Assembly: GCF_004283755.1 (NCBI RefSeq)
Contig: NZ_SHMH01000009.1
Coordinates: 1 to 64,000 of the forward strand
DNA from: Pseudoxanthomonas winnipegensis
Lineage (GTDB): Bacteria; Pseudomonadota; Gammaproteobacteria; Xanthomonadales; Xanthomonadaceae
Length of the DNA: 64,000 bases
Reading direction: 5' to 3'
How positions within the stretch are numbered: the first letter of the stretch is position 1; every line of letters begins with the position of its first letter. Below, piece by piece: positions 1 to 6,506 of this stretch. A model generated the notes under the pieces. It was given only the letters and a program-made list of their open reading frames with translations. It was not told the DNA's origin and ran no database searches. The position numbers were made by a program, and so were the translations under genes.

Positions 1-64
1 GCTCGATCACCTGCTTCACCGCTTCGGCCTGGAACTCATCCGTGTACTGCTTGCTGTTGCCCAT
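1..64 (-). CDS. IS3-family transposase OrfA, N-terminal fragment (cut by window edge)
   Basis: The minus strand reads MGNSKQYTDEFQAEAVKQVI from an ATG at 64. This is the usual start of the helix-turn-helix OrfA of IS3-type insertion sequences. GAGG lies five bases before this ATG, which is why I prefer it to the in-frame ATGs at 79 and 85. Only 21 codons lie in the window, so I cannot say whether the element is intact. OrfA binds the ends of the element and is normally joined to the OrfB integrase by frameshifting. It fits the accessory character of the first 4.7 kb. Confidence 0.75.
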   Translation of the reverse strand, partial: MGNSKQYTDEFQAEAVKQVIE

Positions 65-153
65 AAACACCTCGGTCATTGCCATCAATTATGGCAACCG
101 GATGTCTACGAAAGGCTGGCCGGTCCAGATCCCGTCGGCCGCGTGCAAAGCTG

Positions 154-165
154 CACTCTGACCCC
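154..165 (+). repeat. 12-bp motif CACTCTGACCCC, copy 1
   Basis: CACTCTGACCCC occurs here and at 1076-1087, each time a few bases after an AAAG. From memory, similar GGGGTCAGAGTG-type sequences are dispersed in gammaproteobacterial genomes, often near transposase genes, but I cannot verify a family here. The two copies bracket the symE locus. Confidence 0.4.
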
Positions 166-210
166 TATGGTCGGTGCCGATTGACGGAAGCGGCCAATCG
201 GCGCGACGGC

Positions 211-609
211 TCAGCGGCGCTTGGCGTCTAACGTGGGCGTGATCACCAGCGTGCCATCGACGACGGCGATCCGCGGCTTGCTGCCCGGCACGAATCCCAG
301 CGCGGCCAGCCACTGGCCGCGCAGGCGCAGCATGGGCAGGCACTGGCTTCGCGTGCGGCCGTCCACCAGCACATCGTGGCAGATGGTGCCGATGGTGCAC
401 TGGGTGGGTTGGCGCGGACGCGACGCGCGCTTGCGCGGCAGTTCGTCTTCCATCGGCACCGGTGTGAACAGCGTGGTGTACGCCAGATTGCCGAGCGATA
501 GCCCCGGCGTCGGAGCGGTGGGAGCGGGCACGTCGAACGGCGCTGCTGGTTTGCGGGTGCGGCGACGGGGGGAGGGGGTGCTGGTGGGTGTGGATGCTTT
601 GCGAGACAT
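211..609 (-). CDS. SymE-like toxin (type I toxin-antitoxin family)
   Basis: 132 aa. The C-terminal part (about residues 90-126), with LRLRGQWLAALGFVPGSKPR followed by a short beta-rich LVITP end, matches the SymE toxin domain, an AbrB-fold-derived family whose E. coli member is repressed by the antisense RNA SymR. The first 65 residues are a disordered Pro/Ser/Arg-rich extension. The ATG at 609 is chosen because GAGGAA precedes it at good spacing; the frame stays open upstream to 732, but that stretch is the structured leader. No antitoxin protein is visible. The antisense partner, if any, would be an RNA from the opposite strand. Family assignment is good; toxicity is inference. Confidence 0.75.
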   Translation of the reverse strand: MSRKASTPTSTPSPRRRTRKPAAPFDVPAPTAPTPGLSLGNLAYTTLFTPVPMEDELPRKRASRPRQPTQCTIGTICHDVLVDGRTRSQCLPMLRLRGQWLAALGFVPGSKPRIAVVDGTLVITPTLDAKRR

Positions 610-634
610 CGTGGATTCCTCGGTAGAAAGGGAA

Positions 635-730
635 TCCGCCACACCGAGACCAATCGAGGTGGCGGACGGTACGGGTTGGTCTACCGGACCGAGGACCGGC
701 GGGGCCGAAGCCCCCCACGTACCGCCCGCC
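635..730 (-). promoter_or_regulatory. Structured leader of the symE-like gene with mutually exclusive hairpins
   Basis: GGCGGACGGTAC (661-672) pairs with GTACCGCCCGCC (719-730), 11 of 12 positions, enclosing a GGGGC-TTCG-GCCCC hairpin (minus-strand sense). The same 659-666 segment can instead pair with TCCGCCAC at 635-642, close to the toxin ribosome-binding site. The two folds cannot coexist, which suggests RNA-level control of the toxin. The pairing is read directly from the sequence; the function is inference. Confidence 0.5.
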
Positions 731-1233
731 ATGAACTGACGAGCAAGCCCCTCGCACTATGCAGGGCAATAAAAAACGCCAAGCATCGGACGATGGGCGC
801 TGGTGCGCCTCGATGACGGGAGACCAATCCCGGCGGCATGATTTAACGCCGCGATTCGATCTTGCGCTTTCAATAGGCCAGCGTCAACGGCATTTTTTGA
901 ATGAAATGCAAGCTATGCGCCCATCAAAAGTCTGTTCTGACCACGGCATCCGCCGGCTGCCTGTGACCAGCATGGCTTACCAGCTTTATGGGATAGAGCT
1001 ACGCCGATTTGCAGGCTGGGCAATCGCTTTCGCGGCAATTTGTCTGCCAGTAGGACTGGCGCTGGCGGAAAAGTCCACTCTGACCCCAGAATTCTGTTGA
1101 GGAGGCCGCATATCTGTGCAGCTGAATCGGCAACTGTGGACGAAAGGCGCCGGCCGCTCCTCACCCTGAGGGCTACGAGCAAGGCGTGGATCTGTTCGGG
1201 TAAGCTGAGGGCAGTTCAGGGGGTGAACGACAC
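731..1233. other. Gene-poor stretch with three consecutive hairpins
   Basis: No convincing gene. Three perfect 5-bp stems follow one another: GGCGC/GCGCC (796-809), CGGGA/TCCCG (817-832) and GCGGC/GCCGC (833-852). This could be a small RNA or a remnant of the element that brought symE. An open frame at 759-1100 is not credible because its end runs through the repeat motif at 1076. The promoter of the cassette starting at 1234 should lie in the last 130 bases; I see no clear -35/-10 pair. Confidence 0.3.
1076..1087 (+). repeat. 12-bp motif CACTCTGACCCC, copy 2
   Basis: Second exact copy of the motif at 154-165, in the same orientation, just before the palindrome CAGAATTCTG (1088-1097). Confidence 0.4.
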
Positions 1234-1833
1234 ATGGCTGAGGCTGACCCGAAGTGCGATCCAGCGCAGGCACTTAGTGCTGCAGATGAGCAGTATAGGC
1301 AGTGGCTTGTGGCCGCTGAGCAAAAGGCGCAGGAGGACTACGACAAAACTGTCATCACACTGTCGGGCGGCGCGCTGGCCATCTCCTTCGCGTTCGTCAA
1401 AGACATCCTCGGGGATGGTCCGATCAAACACCCTGGTTGGCTAGTGGCTTGCTGGGGACTGTGGGCTCTGAGTCTTGCATCGATGCTGGCCTCCTTCTAC
1501 TACAGCAGGAAGGCGCTACGGAAGGCTATCGAACAGTGCGACAGCGACACTATTCGATGCGAACCTCCTGGCGGATTTTTCACTTCGATCCTGCGGTGGT
1601 TGAACGCTCTCGGAGCGGTCTTCTTCGTCGCAGGCGTTCTGTGCATGACTGTGTTCGTTTCCATCAACATCAGCTCCAGGGAGCATTCGCGTGACCGACA
1701 AACACCGCCCGCCGACTCAACCGCCAAGCCAGCCGCCGCGCCCTCCGCAGAAGGACTACGGGAACGATCACAAACCGAACAGGGGTTACGAGCCGCCGCC
1801 CCCGCCGCCCAAGAAGAACAAGTGACTCGCTGA
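1234..1833 (+). CDS. Small membrane protein, first gene of candidate TIR defence cassette
   Basis: 199 aa, not recognised as a named family. The N-terminus is acidic and helical. Three hydrophobic segments lie at about residues 39-58, 68-90 and 122-144, followed by a hydrophilic tail. GGGGGTGA precedes the ATG. The layout (short soluble helix, three TM helices, basic linker after TM2) resembles small membrane proteins found in bacterial defence loci, including SLATT-like ones, but I cannot confirm that. The last 45 codons overlap another frame (1691-1825) that looks more protein-like, so the true C-terminus could be altered by frameshifting. It is followed by two co-oriented genes. Confidence 0.65.
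   Translation: MAEADPKCDPAQALSAADEQYRQWLVAAEQKAQEDYDKTVITLSGGALAISFAFVKDILGDGPIKHPGWLVACWGLWALSLASMLASFYYSRKALRKAIEQCDSDTIRCEPPGGFFTSILRWLNALGAVFFVAGVLCMTVFVSINISSREHSRDRQTPPADSTAKPAAAPSAEGLRERSQTEQGLRAAAPAAQEEQVTR
1691..1825 (+). CDS. Overlapping proline-rich mini-ORF
   Basis: 44 aa from a GTG at 1691, in the second frame relative to the 1234 gene and wholly inside its 3' end. The product is strikingly biased: VTDKHRPPTQPPSQPPRPPQ, then an Asp/Asn/Lys/Gly stretch, then six prolines and KKNK. AGGGAG lies seven bases upstream of the GTG, a good ribosome-binding site inside the upstream gene. Either a translationally coupled small protein or the shifted C-terminus of the membrane protein. The overlapping tail of the longer frame is low-complexity Ala/Glu/Arg, typical of a shadow. 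No known family recognised. Confidence 0.5.
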   Translation: MTDKHRPPTQPPSQPPRPPQKDYGNDHKPNRGYEPPPPPPKKNK

Positions 1834-1921
1834 GCGGTGCTTGCCGACTTCTGCCGGGGAGTGTGATCGGCCCTCGCGGCACAGCGCTGATTAGAATCGC
1901 AGCTGTACATCAGGAGGTGGC

Positions 1922-2281
1922 ATGGAACTCAAGAACTTCGTCAAGGCAACGCTCGTGCAGATCGCGCAGGGTGTGAAGGATGCACAGGGGGAAGTTCGTG
2001 AGATTGGCGGGAGCGTCAACCCTTACGAACGTTATGACACAGGCGGAATGGGTACCCACCTCTCGCGTGGTGTTGTTCAAACGGTGAACTTCGACGTGGC
2101 GATTACCGCGTCAGAAGGAAGCACTAGCCGTGAGGGGATCGGCGTTGTGGTGGCATCCATCGCGCTGGGTAAGCGCAATGAGAGCAACGACCAGTCAAGC
2201 AGCGTAAGTCGTGTGCAGTTCGAAGTGCCGCTTGCCCTCCCTGACGGGGATAACCTTTACAGCACCCGGCCTATGGAATAG
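1922..2281 (+). CDS. Small conserved-looking protein of the TIR cassette
   Basis: 119 aa with a very strong ribosome-binding site (AGGAGG) before the ATG. An amphipathic helix (MELKNFVKATLVQIAQGVKD) is followed by a beta-rich core containing VNFDVAITASEG, a Gly-rich turn and SVSRVQFEVPLALP. From memory, similar helix-plus-beta proteins of unknown function occur in many bacteria next to TIR, protease or NTPase genes. The pattern also recalls the small trypsin-co-occurring (Trypco) domains, but I cannot verify this. It lies 88 bp after the membrane gene and about 120 bp before the ATPase-TIR gene. Confidence 0.65.
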   Translation: MELKNFVKATLVQIAQGVKDAQGEVREIGGSVNPYERYDTGGMGTHLSRGVVQTVNFDVAITASEGSTSREGIGVVVASIALGKRNESNDQSSSVSRVQFEVPLALPDGDNLYSTRPME

Positions 2282-2400
2282 CAAGCAGCTCAAGGAGCTG
2301 CGATAGGTTCCGGCCCCTTGCGGAGCGGTGGCCCAGGTTGAGTCTAGGCGCGCGACAGGCCACGATGCGACTTCATCGCGCGGTTGTGAGACAAGGAAGC

Positions 2401-3864
2401 ATGAGAAAGCTCGTCGAAGATGTGTTCGTCACCGAAGGGGTGCCTAACGAAACGTTCGTTAAGCCGCCGAACTACCACGACATTTTTGTGGACATCAGGC
2501 GCCCAGGGAAGCCGGTAGTAATCGAGGGTCAGTCTGGGACGGGAAAGACCACTACCGTCAAGAAGATCCAATCAGCGCTCGACGAAGCGCTGGTGCCCAC
2601 GTACTTGTCCGGACGTAAACCAAGGCACGTCGAAACAATCACGAAACTGAGCGAAGGAACTGAACTCGGTTCCTTCATCATCGATGACTTTCACCGGCTA
2701 TCCCCCGAGCTTCAAACGAAACTCGCCGATCTGGCCAAGCTCGCAGCGGAGGAGTGGGACGCAGAGCAGTATCCCAAGCTGATCCTCATCGGCATCAATG
2801 AGGTGGGCTCTACACTTATCCAGTTTGTGCCTGATATCGCTAAACGGGTGGGTATCCACAAGATCGCGCCGGCCAACCAAGAATTGTTCGATCAGCTGAT
2901 AGAGCGCGGAGCAAGCGCGCTCAATGTTAGGTTTGGAAATCCCCAGCTGATCTTCGAGGAATCCAGGGGCGACTATTGGCTGACTCAGCAGCTCTGCCAG
3001 ACCGCATGCACTGCTGCAGGCGTGCTTGAAGAATCTGCCGACCTAATCGAGGTGGCGATTGACATACCGACGATCAGGCGAGTGGTCGTCGAGAAGCTAC
3101 GCGCGGCGTATTACCCGGCAGTGAAAGAGTTCTGTCGCGGTCGACGATTTCGCCCCAGTAACGACCCCTATTTCAAGGTGCTGAAAGCGGTGGCTGAGAC
3201 CGGCGATCCGGTCGTAGATCTGACCATGCTTGCCAATGCGAACGTTGAGGTGCGGGGTAGCATCAACAACATCAAGGATGCGAGGCTCACCAACGTACTG
3301 GAGTCGAAAGAGTTGGCAGCTCGTTACTTTTTCTACTCACCGGAGACCACTACGTTTGCGGTTGAAGATCCCGCTGTCTTCTACTTCCTTCGACATCTCG
3401 ACTGGGAGGCCCTGCGAACCGACTGCGGCTTCCGAGGCCGCGAAGAGGAGCACGAGTTCGATATCGCGATCTCATTTGCCGGCGAGAACAGGGCATTGGC
3501 GAAGCACTTGGCAGAGCAGTTCATCGCCTTGGATTACCAGGTGTTCTACGACGAGAACTTCGAGGCCAACTACCTGGGGACCGCATGGAGCAAGCAGTTC
3601 ACCCGGATTTTTGGAGAGGCATCTAGATATGTCCTGTGCCTTCTAGACGAGCATCACCAAGCGAAGATATGGCCTACCTTTGAACGGGAGGTATTTGTCC
3701 CCCGCATCCAGAAGGGAGAGGTCATACCCGTCTACCTTGATGACACACCAATTGTTGGCATCCCCAAAGACATCGTCGGTATTCAATTCAAAGACCAACA
3801 AGAGGGATGGCAAGAAAGGGCCGACCAAGAGATCGTATTCAAGGTGATTGACAAGCTCGACTGA
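2401..3864 (+). CDS. AAA/STAND-type ATPase with C-terminal TIR domain
   Basis: 487 aa from the ATG at 2401 (AAGGA just upstream; the frame is open from 2338). Walker A is GQSGTGKT (residues 43-50) and Walker B FIIDDFH (92-97). A helical middle region follows, then a TIR domain from about residue 352 (HEFDIAISFAGENRALAKHL). W424 and E428 in KIWPTFERE fit the Trp/catalytic-Glu motif of NAD-degrading TIR domains. Such ATPase-TIR proteins act as anti-phage sensors in which the NTPase module senses infection and TIR depletes NAD. Domain reading is secure; the defence role is inference from family and context. Confidence 0.85.
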   Translation: MRKLVEDVFVTEGVPNETFVKPPNYHDIFVDIRRPGKPVVIEGQSGTGKTTTVKKIQSALDEALVPTYLSGRKPRHVETITKLSEGTELGSFIIDDFHRLSPELQTKLADLAKLAAEEWDAEQYPKLILIGINEVGSTLIQFVPDIAKRVGIHKIAPANQELFDQLIERGASALNVRFGNPQLIFEESRGDYWLTQQLCQTACTAAGVLEESADLIEVAIDIPTIRRVVVEKLRAAYYPAVKEFCRGRRFRPSNDPYFKVLKAVAETGDPVVDLTMLANANVEVRGSINNIKDARLTNVLESKELAARYFFYSPETTTFAVEDPAVFYFLRHLDWEALRTDCGFRGREEEHEFDIAISFAGENRALAKHLAEQFIALDYQVFYDENFEANYLGTAWSKQFTRIFGEASRYVLCLLDEHHQAKIWPTFEREVFVPRIQKGEVIPVYLDDTPIVGIPKDIVGIQFKDQQEGWQERADQEIVFKVIDKLD

Positions 3865-3867
3865 GCA

Positions 3868-3938
3868 GGATCACCCAGTTATTCAACCTGAGGTCGTGAG
3901 CCTTCGCTCTACTTACCTAAAGGGGTGGAAGCGTTACG
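3868..3938 (+). repeat. Direct repeat, copy A
   Basis: About 70 bp beginning four bases after the TIR gene and repeated imperfectly at 3971-4037. CAACCTGAGGTCGTG and GCGTTACG are identical in both copies. No protein is evident. Confidence 0.7.
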
Positions 3939-3970
3939 ATCTTGATGGTCATCCGCTCCACTGGAGCCAG

Positions 3971-4037
3971 GGATCGCCCAGTGGTCAACCTGAGGTCGTG
4001 GATCTTCGCTCTCATCCATAGGGGTGGGAGCGTTACG
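3971..4037 (+). repeat. Direct repeat, copy B
   Basis: Second copy of the repeat at 3868-3938. It overlaps the stop codon of the minus-strand gene ending at 4033. It may be a duplication left by recombination, or a paired site between convergent genes. Confidence 0.7.
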
Positions 4038-4540
4038 GTGCCGGCTTCCCTGTGCTCTTCTGCGTCTTCTTTCGCTCCCGGAATCTCCGCTGCCGGTCCG
4101 CAGCCTTCTTCGCGGCGACTTCTTTCTTCTCCGGAGCGGCGGCTTCGGGATTTGCCATCTCAGCTGCTCTCTTCGCTTGCGTGCGCAACTTGATCTCCGC
4201 GTCCTGCCGCTTCTTCGCCTCGATCTCTTCTCCGACAATCTGATAGTCCACCTGAGCTACCACGGCCCAATAGAAGTCACTGGCCTCGCTGTTGGTTGGC
4301 TCACGATCCAGCGGAAGATCCGGCAGGCCACCAAAGTAACGATCTTCAGTCGAAACTATCTCGCCATTCAGGCCCTCCGCCTCGATCATCTCCTCCAGCC
4401 TCTGATCCCATGCGGCCTCATCTGCTGCAATCTGCGCGGCTGAGGTTCACATGCGCCTTCGCCCAGACATCCTTCAAATCCGCATCGTCGAGCGCTTCTT
4501 TGGGATAGGTCGGCCCGACCACCCACGGGGGGTGAGTCAC
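4033..4540 (-). pseudogene. Frameshifted hypothetical gene
   Basis: Two frames join into one plausible protein. From a GTG at 4540 (AAGGA eight bases upstream) the first frame gives VTHPPWVVGPTYPKEALDDA and runs to AKAHVNLS. One extra base near 4436 breaks it. The second frame continues QIAADEAAWDQRLEEMIEAE to the stop at 4033. Removing one C would give about 168 aa with an acidic N-terminal half and a Lys/Arg/Ala-rich C-terminal helix. An internal ATG at 4389 with GGAGGAG could still make the last 118 aa. Family unknown; the setting suggests a phage or island gene. Confidence 0.55.
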
Positions 4541-4742
4541 ACGGCCCATCCTTAGATACCCACACGGAAATTTTTGCCCCACTTTTCGGCCAGCATCCAT
4601 CGGTCGAGGTGAAAACCTGCGCACCGTGACGCAAAAAGGCCCCGGTAATCACACCGAGGCCCTCTGCGCGGCCACCTAACAAGTCGCGTAGCGGAAATTA
4701 GGCAATCCATGTAACCAATTGAATATAATGGATTTTCCCCCG

Positions 4743-4803
4743 TGGCGCCGAAGGCGGGACTCGAACCCACACGCTTTTAAGGGCGGGGGATTTTGAGTCC
4801 GCT
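4743..4803 (-). other. 3' fragment of tRNA-Leu(CAA): probable attachment-site scar
   Basis: On the minus strand this reads the anticodon arm GCGGACTCAAAATCC, a long variable arm, the T arm GTGGGTTCGAGTCCC and an acceptor end finishing in GCGCCA. The 5' half of the tRNA (acceptor 5' strand and D arm) is missing; nrdJb sequence takes its place. 3' tRNA fragments of this kind are typical boundaries of integrated islands and prophages. Just beyond it, AATCCAT and ATGGATT (about 4704-4735) form an AT-rich inverted pair. No integrase gene lies in the window. Confidence 0.75.
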
Positions 4804-4812
4804 TCCCTTAAA

Positions 4813-5700
4813 TCACCCGCACTTCGAATACCCACAATTCAAACACGTCTGACACCCGTCCATGATCACCATGGCCTTGGTGTTGCACTTGTGGCACATG
4901 CTGGCTGAGGGCGGGAAGCTGGCGCCGTCGCCGGTGACTTCGATGTCCTCGACGTGGTCGGCGGTGCTGTTGGGGATGACGGCGGAGGCAGGAGCAGAGG
5001 CAGGAGCGACCCCTCCCCGGCCCTCCCCTTCGCTTCGCGAAAGGGAGGGGGTGGCCGCCTCGCTGCGCTTGGCGCTGCTGGGGGTTACGTCAGTGTTTTT
5101 TTTTGAGCGGTCTTCGTACTGCTTGCGCTTTTCGGCCAGGATCGCCTTCTGGTGCTCGGACATTTCCGGGTCGTGGATCAGGCCGATGGACTTCATGTGC
5201 TCCTCGACGATGGCGCCGAGTTCGGCGACCAGCGAGGGCATGTAGACGCCGCCGGCCTTGAAGTAGCCGCCGCGCGGGTCGAACACGGCCTTCATCTCGT
5301 CCACCAGGAAGGTCACGTCGCCGCCCTTGCGGAACACGGCCGACATGATGCGCGTCAGCGCGACGATCCACTGGAAGTGCTCCATCGACTTGGAGTTGAT
5401 GAAGATCTCGAACGGGCGGCGGTGCTCGTGCTCGGTGCCGGCGTTGAGCACGATGTCGTTGATGGTCACGTACATGGCGTGCTCGACCATCGGCGACTTG
5501 ATCTTGTAGGTGCTGCCGACCAGCACGTCGGGGCGCTCGATGCGCTCGTGCATCTGGATGACTTCGGCCACGGGCAGCTCGGCCTCGGCGGTGGCGCGGC
5601 TGACGGACTCGGCGGGCACCGGCGCGGCGGCCTGGCGCGCCTTGTCTTCCGGGGTGAGCACGCTGTAGCCCTTGATTTTCTTGTCGATCTTGACGGCCAT
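4813..5700 (-). CDS. nrdJb: Class II ribonucleotide reductase, C-terminal subunit NrdJb
   Basis: 295 aa from the ATG at 5700 (AGGA upstream). It supplies the C-terminal part of the split adenosylcobalamin-dependent reductase, including the Cys-rich tail MCHKCNTKAM...CQTCLNCGYSKCG needed for zinc binding or thiol recycling. The catalytic subunit nrdJa lies upstream on the same strand, with an H1-like gene between. A linker at about residues 210-250 includes a stretch encoded by a genomic repeat (5010-5051). The gene also contains a run of nine A (5096-5104 on the minus strand), prone to slippage. The stop codon is only about ten bases from the tRNA fragment. Confidence 0.85.
   Translation of the reverse strand: MAVKIDKKIKGYSVLTPEDKARQAAAPVPAESVSRATAEAELPVAEVIQMHERIERPDVLVGSTYKIKSPMVEHAMYVTINDIVLNAGTEHEHRRPFEIFINSKSMEHFQWIVALTRIMSAVFRKGGDVTFLVDEMKAVFDPRGGYFKAGGVYMPSLVAELGAIVEEHMKSIGLIHDPEMSEHQKAILAEKRKQYEDRSKKNTDVTPSSAKRSEAATPSLSRSEGEGRGGVAPASAPASAVIPNSTADHVEDIEVTGDGASFPPSASMCHKCNTKAMVIMDGCQTCLNCGYSKCG
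5010..5051. repeat. Palindromic C/G-rich repeat inside nrdJb
   Basis: CCCTCCCCTTCGCTTCGCGA at 5021 begins a hairpin closed by AAGGGAGGGGG. It matches 54358-54388 at 28 of 31 positions, including the flanking CCCCTCCCC. Here it is translated in frame as part of the NrdJb linker (SEGEGRGG). Confidence 0.75.
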
Positions 5701-5814
5701 GGCCTTGGGTCCTGGATGCGGTACTGCGTTGAGGTGGGAGGACACCGCCGTGCGCCAGTGGGCGCGCTCAGGCGGTGTGCCCTGGCCGGTGCGCGGCCAG
5801 GGCGGTGCTGCGGG

Positions 5815-6360
5815 TTACTTCGCTTTCTTGGCGACTTTCTTGACGGCTTTCTTCACTGCTTTCTTTGCGGGCGCCTTCTTGGCGGCGGCTTTCTTGGCCG
5901 GCGCTTTCTTCACTGCGGCTTTCTTGACGGCCTTCTTGACCGCAACCTTCTTGGCGGCGGCCTTCTTTACCGCTGACTTGGCGGCGAGTCGCTTGGCCGT
6001 CGTCTTCTTGGCCACTTTCTTTGCGGCCTTCTTGGCGGCGACCTTCTTGCCCACGCCCTTGGCCTTCAGCGCGGCGGCCTCGGCCTTGGCCGAGGCGCTG
6101 GCGGCGACCAGCTTCTGCTTGGTGCTGGCCACGGTCTTCTTGACCGCCTTGGTGACCTTGCTGGTGCGCTTGGTCACGGCCTTCTTGGCCTTCTCCAGGG
6201 TCTTGCTGGCGGACTTCTTCGCCGTGGCCGCGCGCTTGGCGACGGTGTCGGCGGCATGCGAAGCGGCCTCGGCCACGACGGTGGCGAGCTCGCTGGTCTT
6301 TTCCTTCACACTTTCGGCGGCTTCGGAAAGCGTGGCCGAGATTTCCGTTCCTGTGCTCAT
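5815..6360 (-). CDS. Histone H1-like Lys/Ala-rich DNA-binding protein
   Basis: 181 aa. GGAGG lies five bases before the ATG at 6360. The first 45 residues are an ordinary helical head (MSTGTEISATLSEAAESVKE). The rest is built from KKA, KKVA and APAKKAA repeats, as in AlgP/Hc1-type bacterial H1 homologues that coat DNA non-specifically. It sits between the two halves of the ribonucleotide reductase, which suggests coexpression with DNA-precursor synthesis. Repeat-rich coding DNA of this kind often varies in length between strains. Confidence 0.85.
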   Translation of the reverse strand: MSTGTEISATLSEAAESVKEKTSELATVVAEAASHAADTVAKRAATAKKSASKTLEKAKKAVTKRTSKVTKAVKKTVASTKQKLVAASASAKAEAAALKAKGVGKKVAAKKAAKKVAKKTTAKRLAAKSAVKKAAAKKVAVKKAVKKAAVKKAPAKKAAAKKAPAKKAVKKAVKKVAKKAK

Positions 6361-6424
6361 GTGCCCTCCATCAGGGCTCGTAGGGGTGCCAAGACGATGC
6401 CATTGCAGCCGCGTGTTACGGGTG

Positions 6425-6461
6425 CCCCCCCCCCTGCGCCGTGCTGCCGGCGACGCAGGGG
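6425..6461 (-). terminator. C10 run and GC hairpin between nrdJa and the H1-like gene
   Basis: Ten consecutive C (6425-6434) run into CCCCTGCG, which pairs with CGCAGGGG (6454-6461). On the minus strand the hairpin is followed by a G run rather than T, so it is at best a pause or partial terminator. The homopolymer is a length-variation hotspot. Confidence 0.35.
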
Positions 6462-6506
6462 TCTTCCAGCATCGCGCATGCCGGTGTGGGCCGGCGCGCG
6501 CGGCGC

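Noticed and set aside
759..1100. 113-codon frame before the TIR cassette
   Set aside because: No start signal, ends by reading through the dispersed 12-bp motif, interior is a set of hairpins.
4743..4815. Functional tRNA-Leu gene
   Set aside because: The 5' acceptor strand and D arm are absent; nrdJb coding sequence occupies their place.
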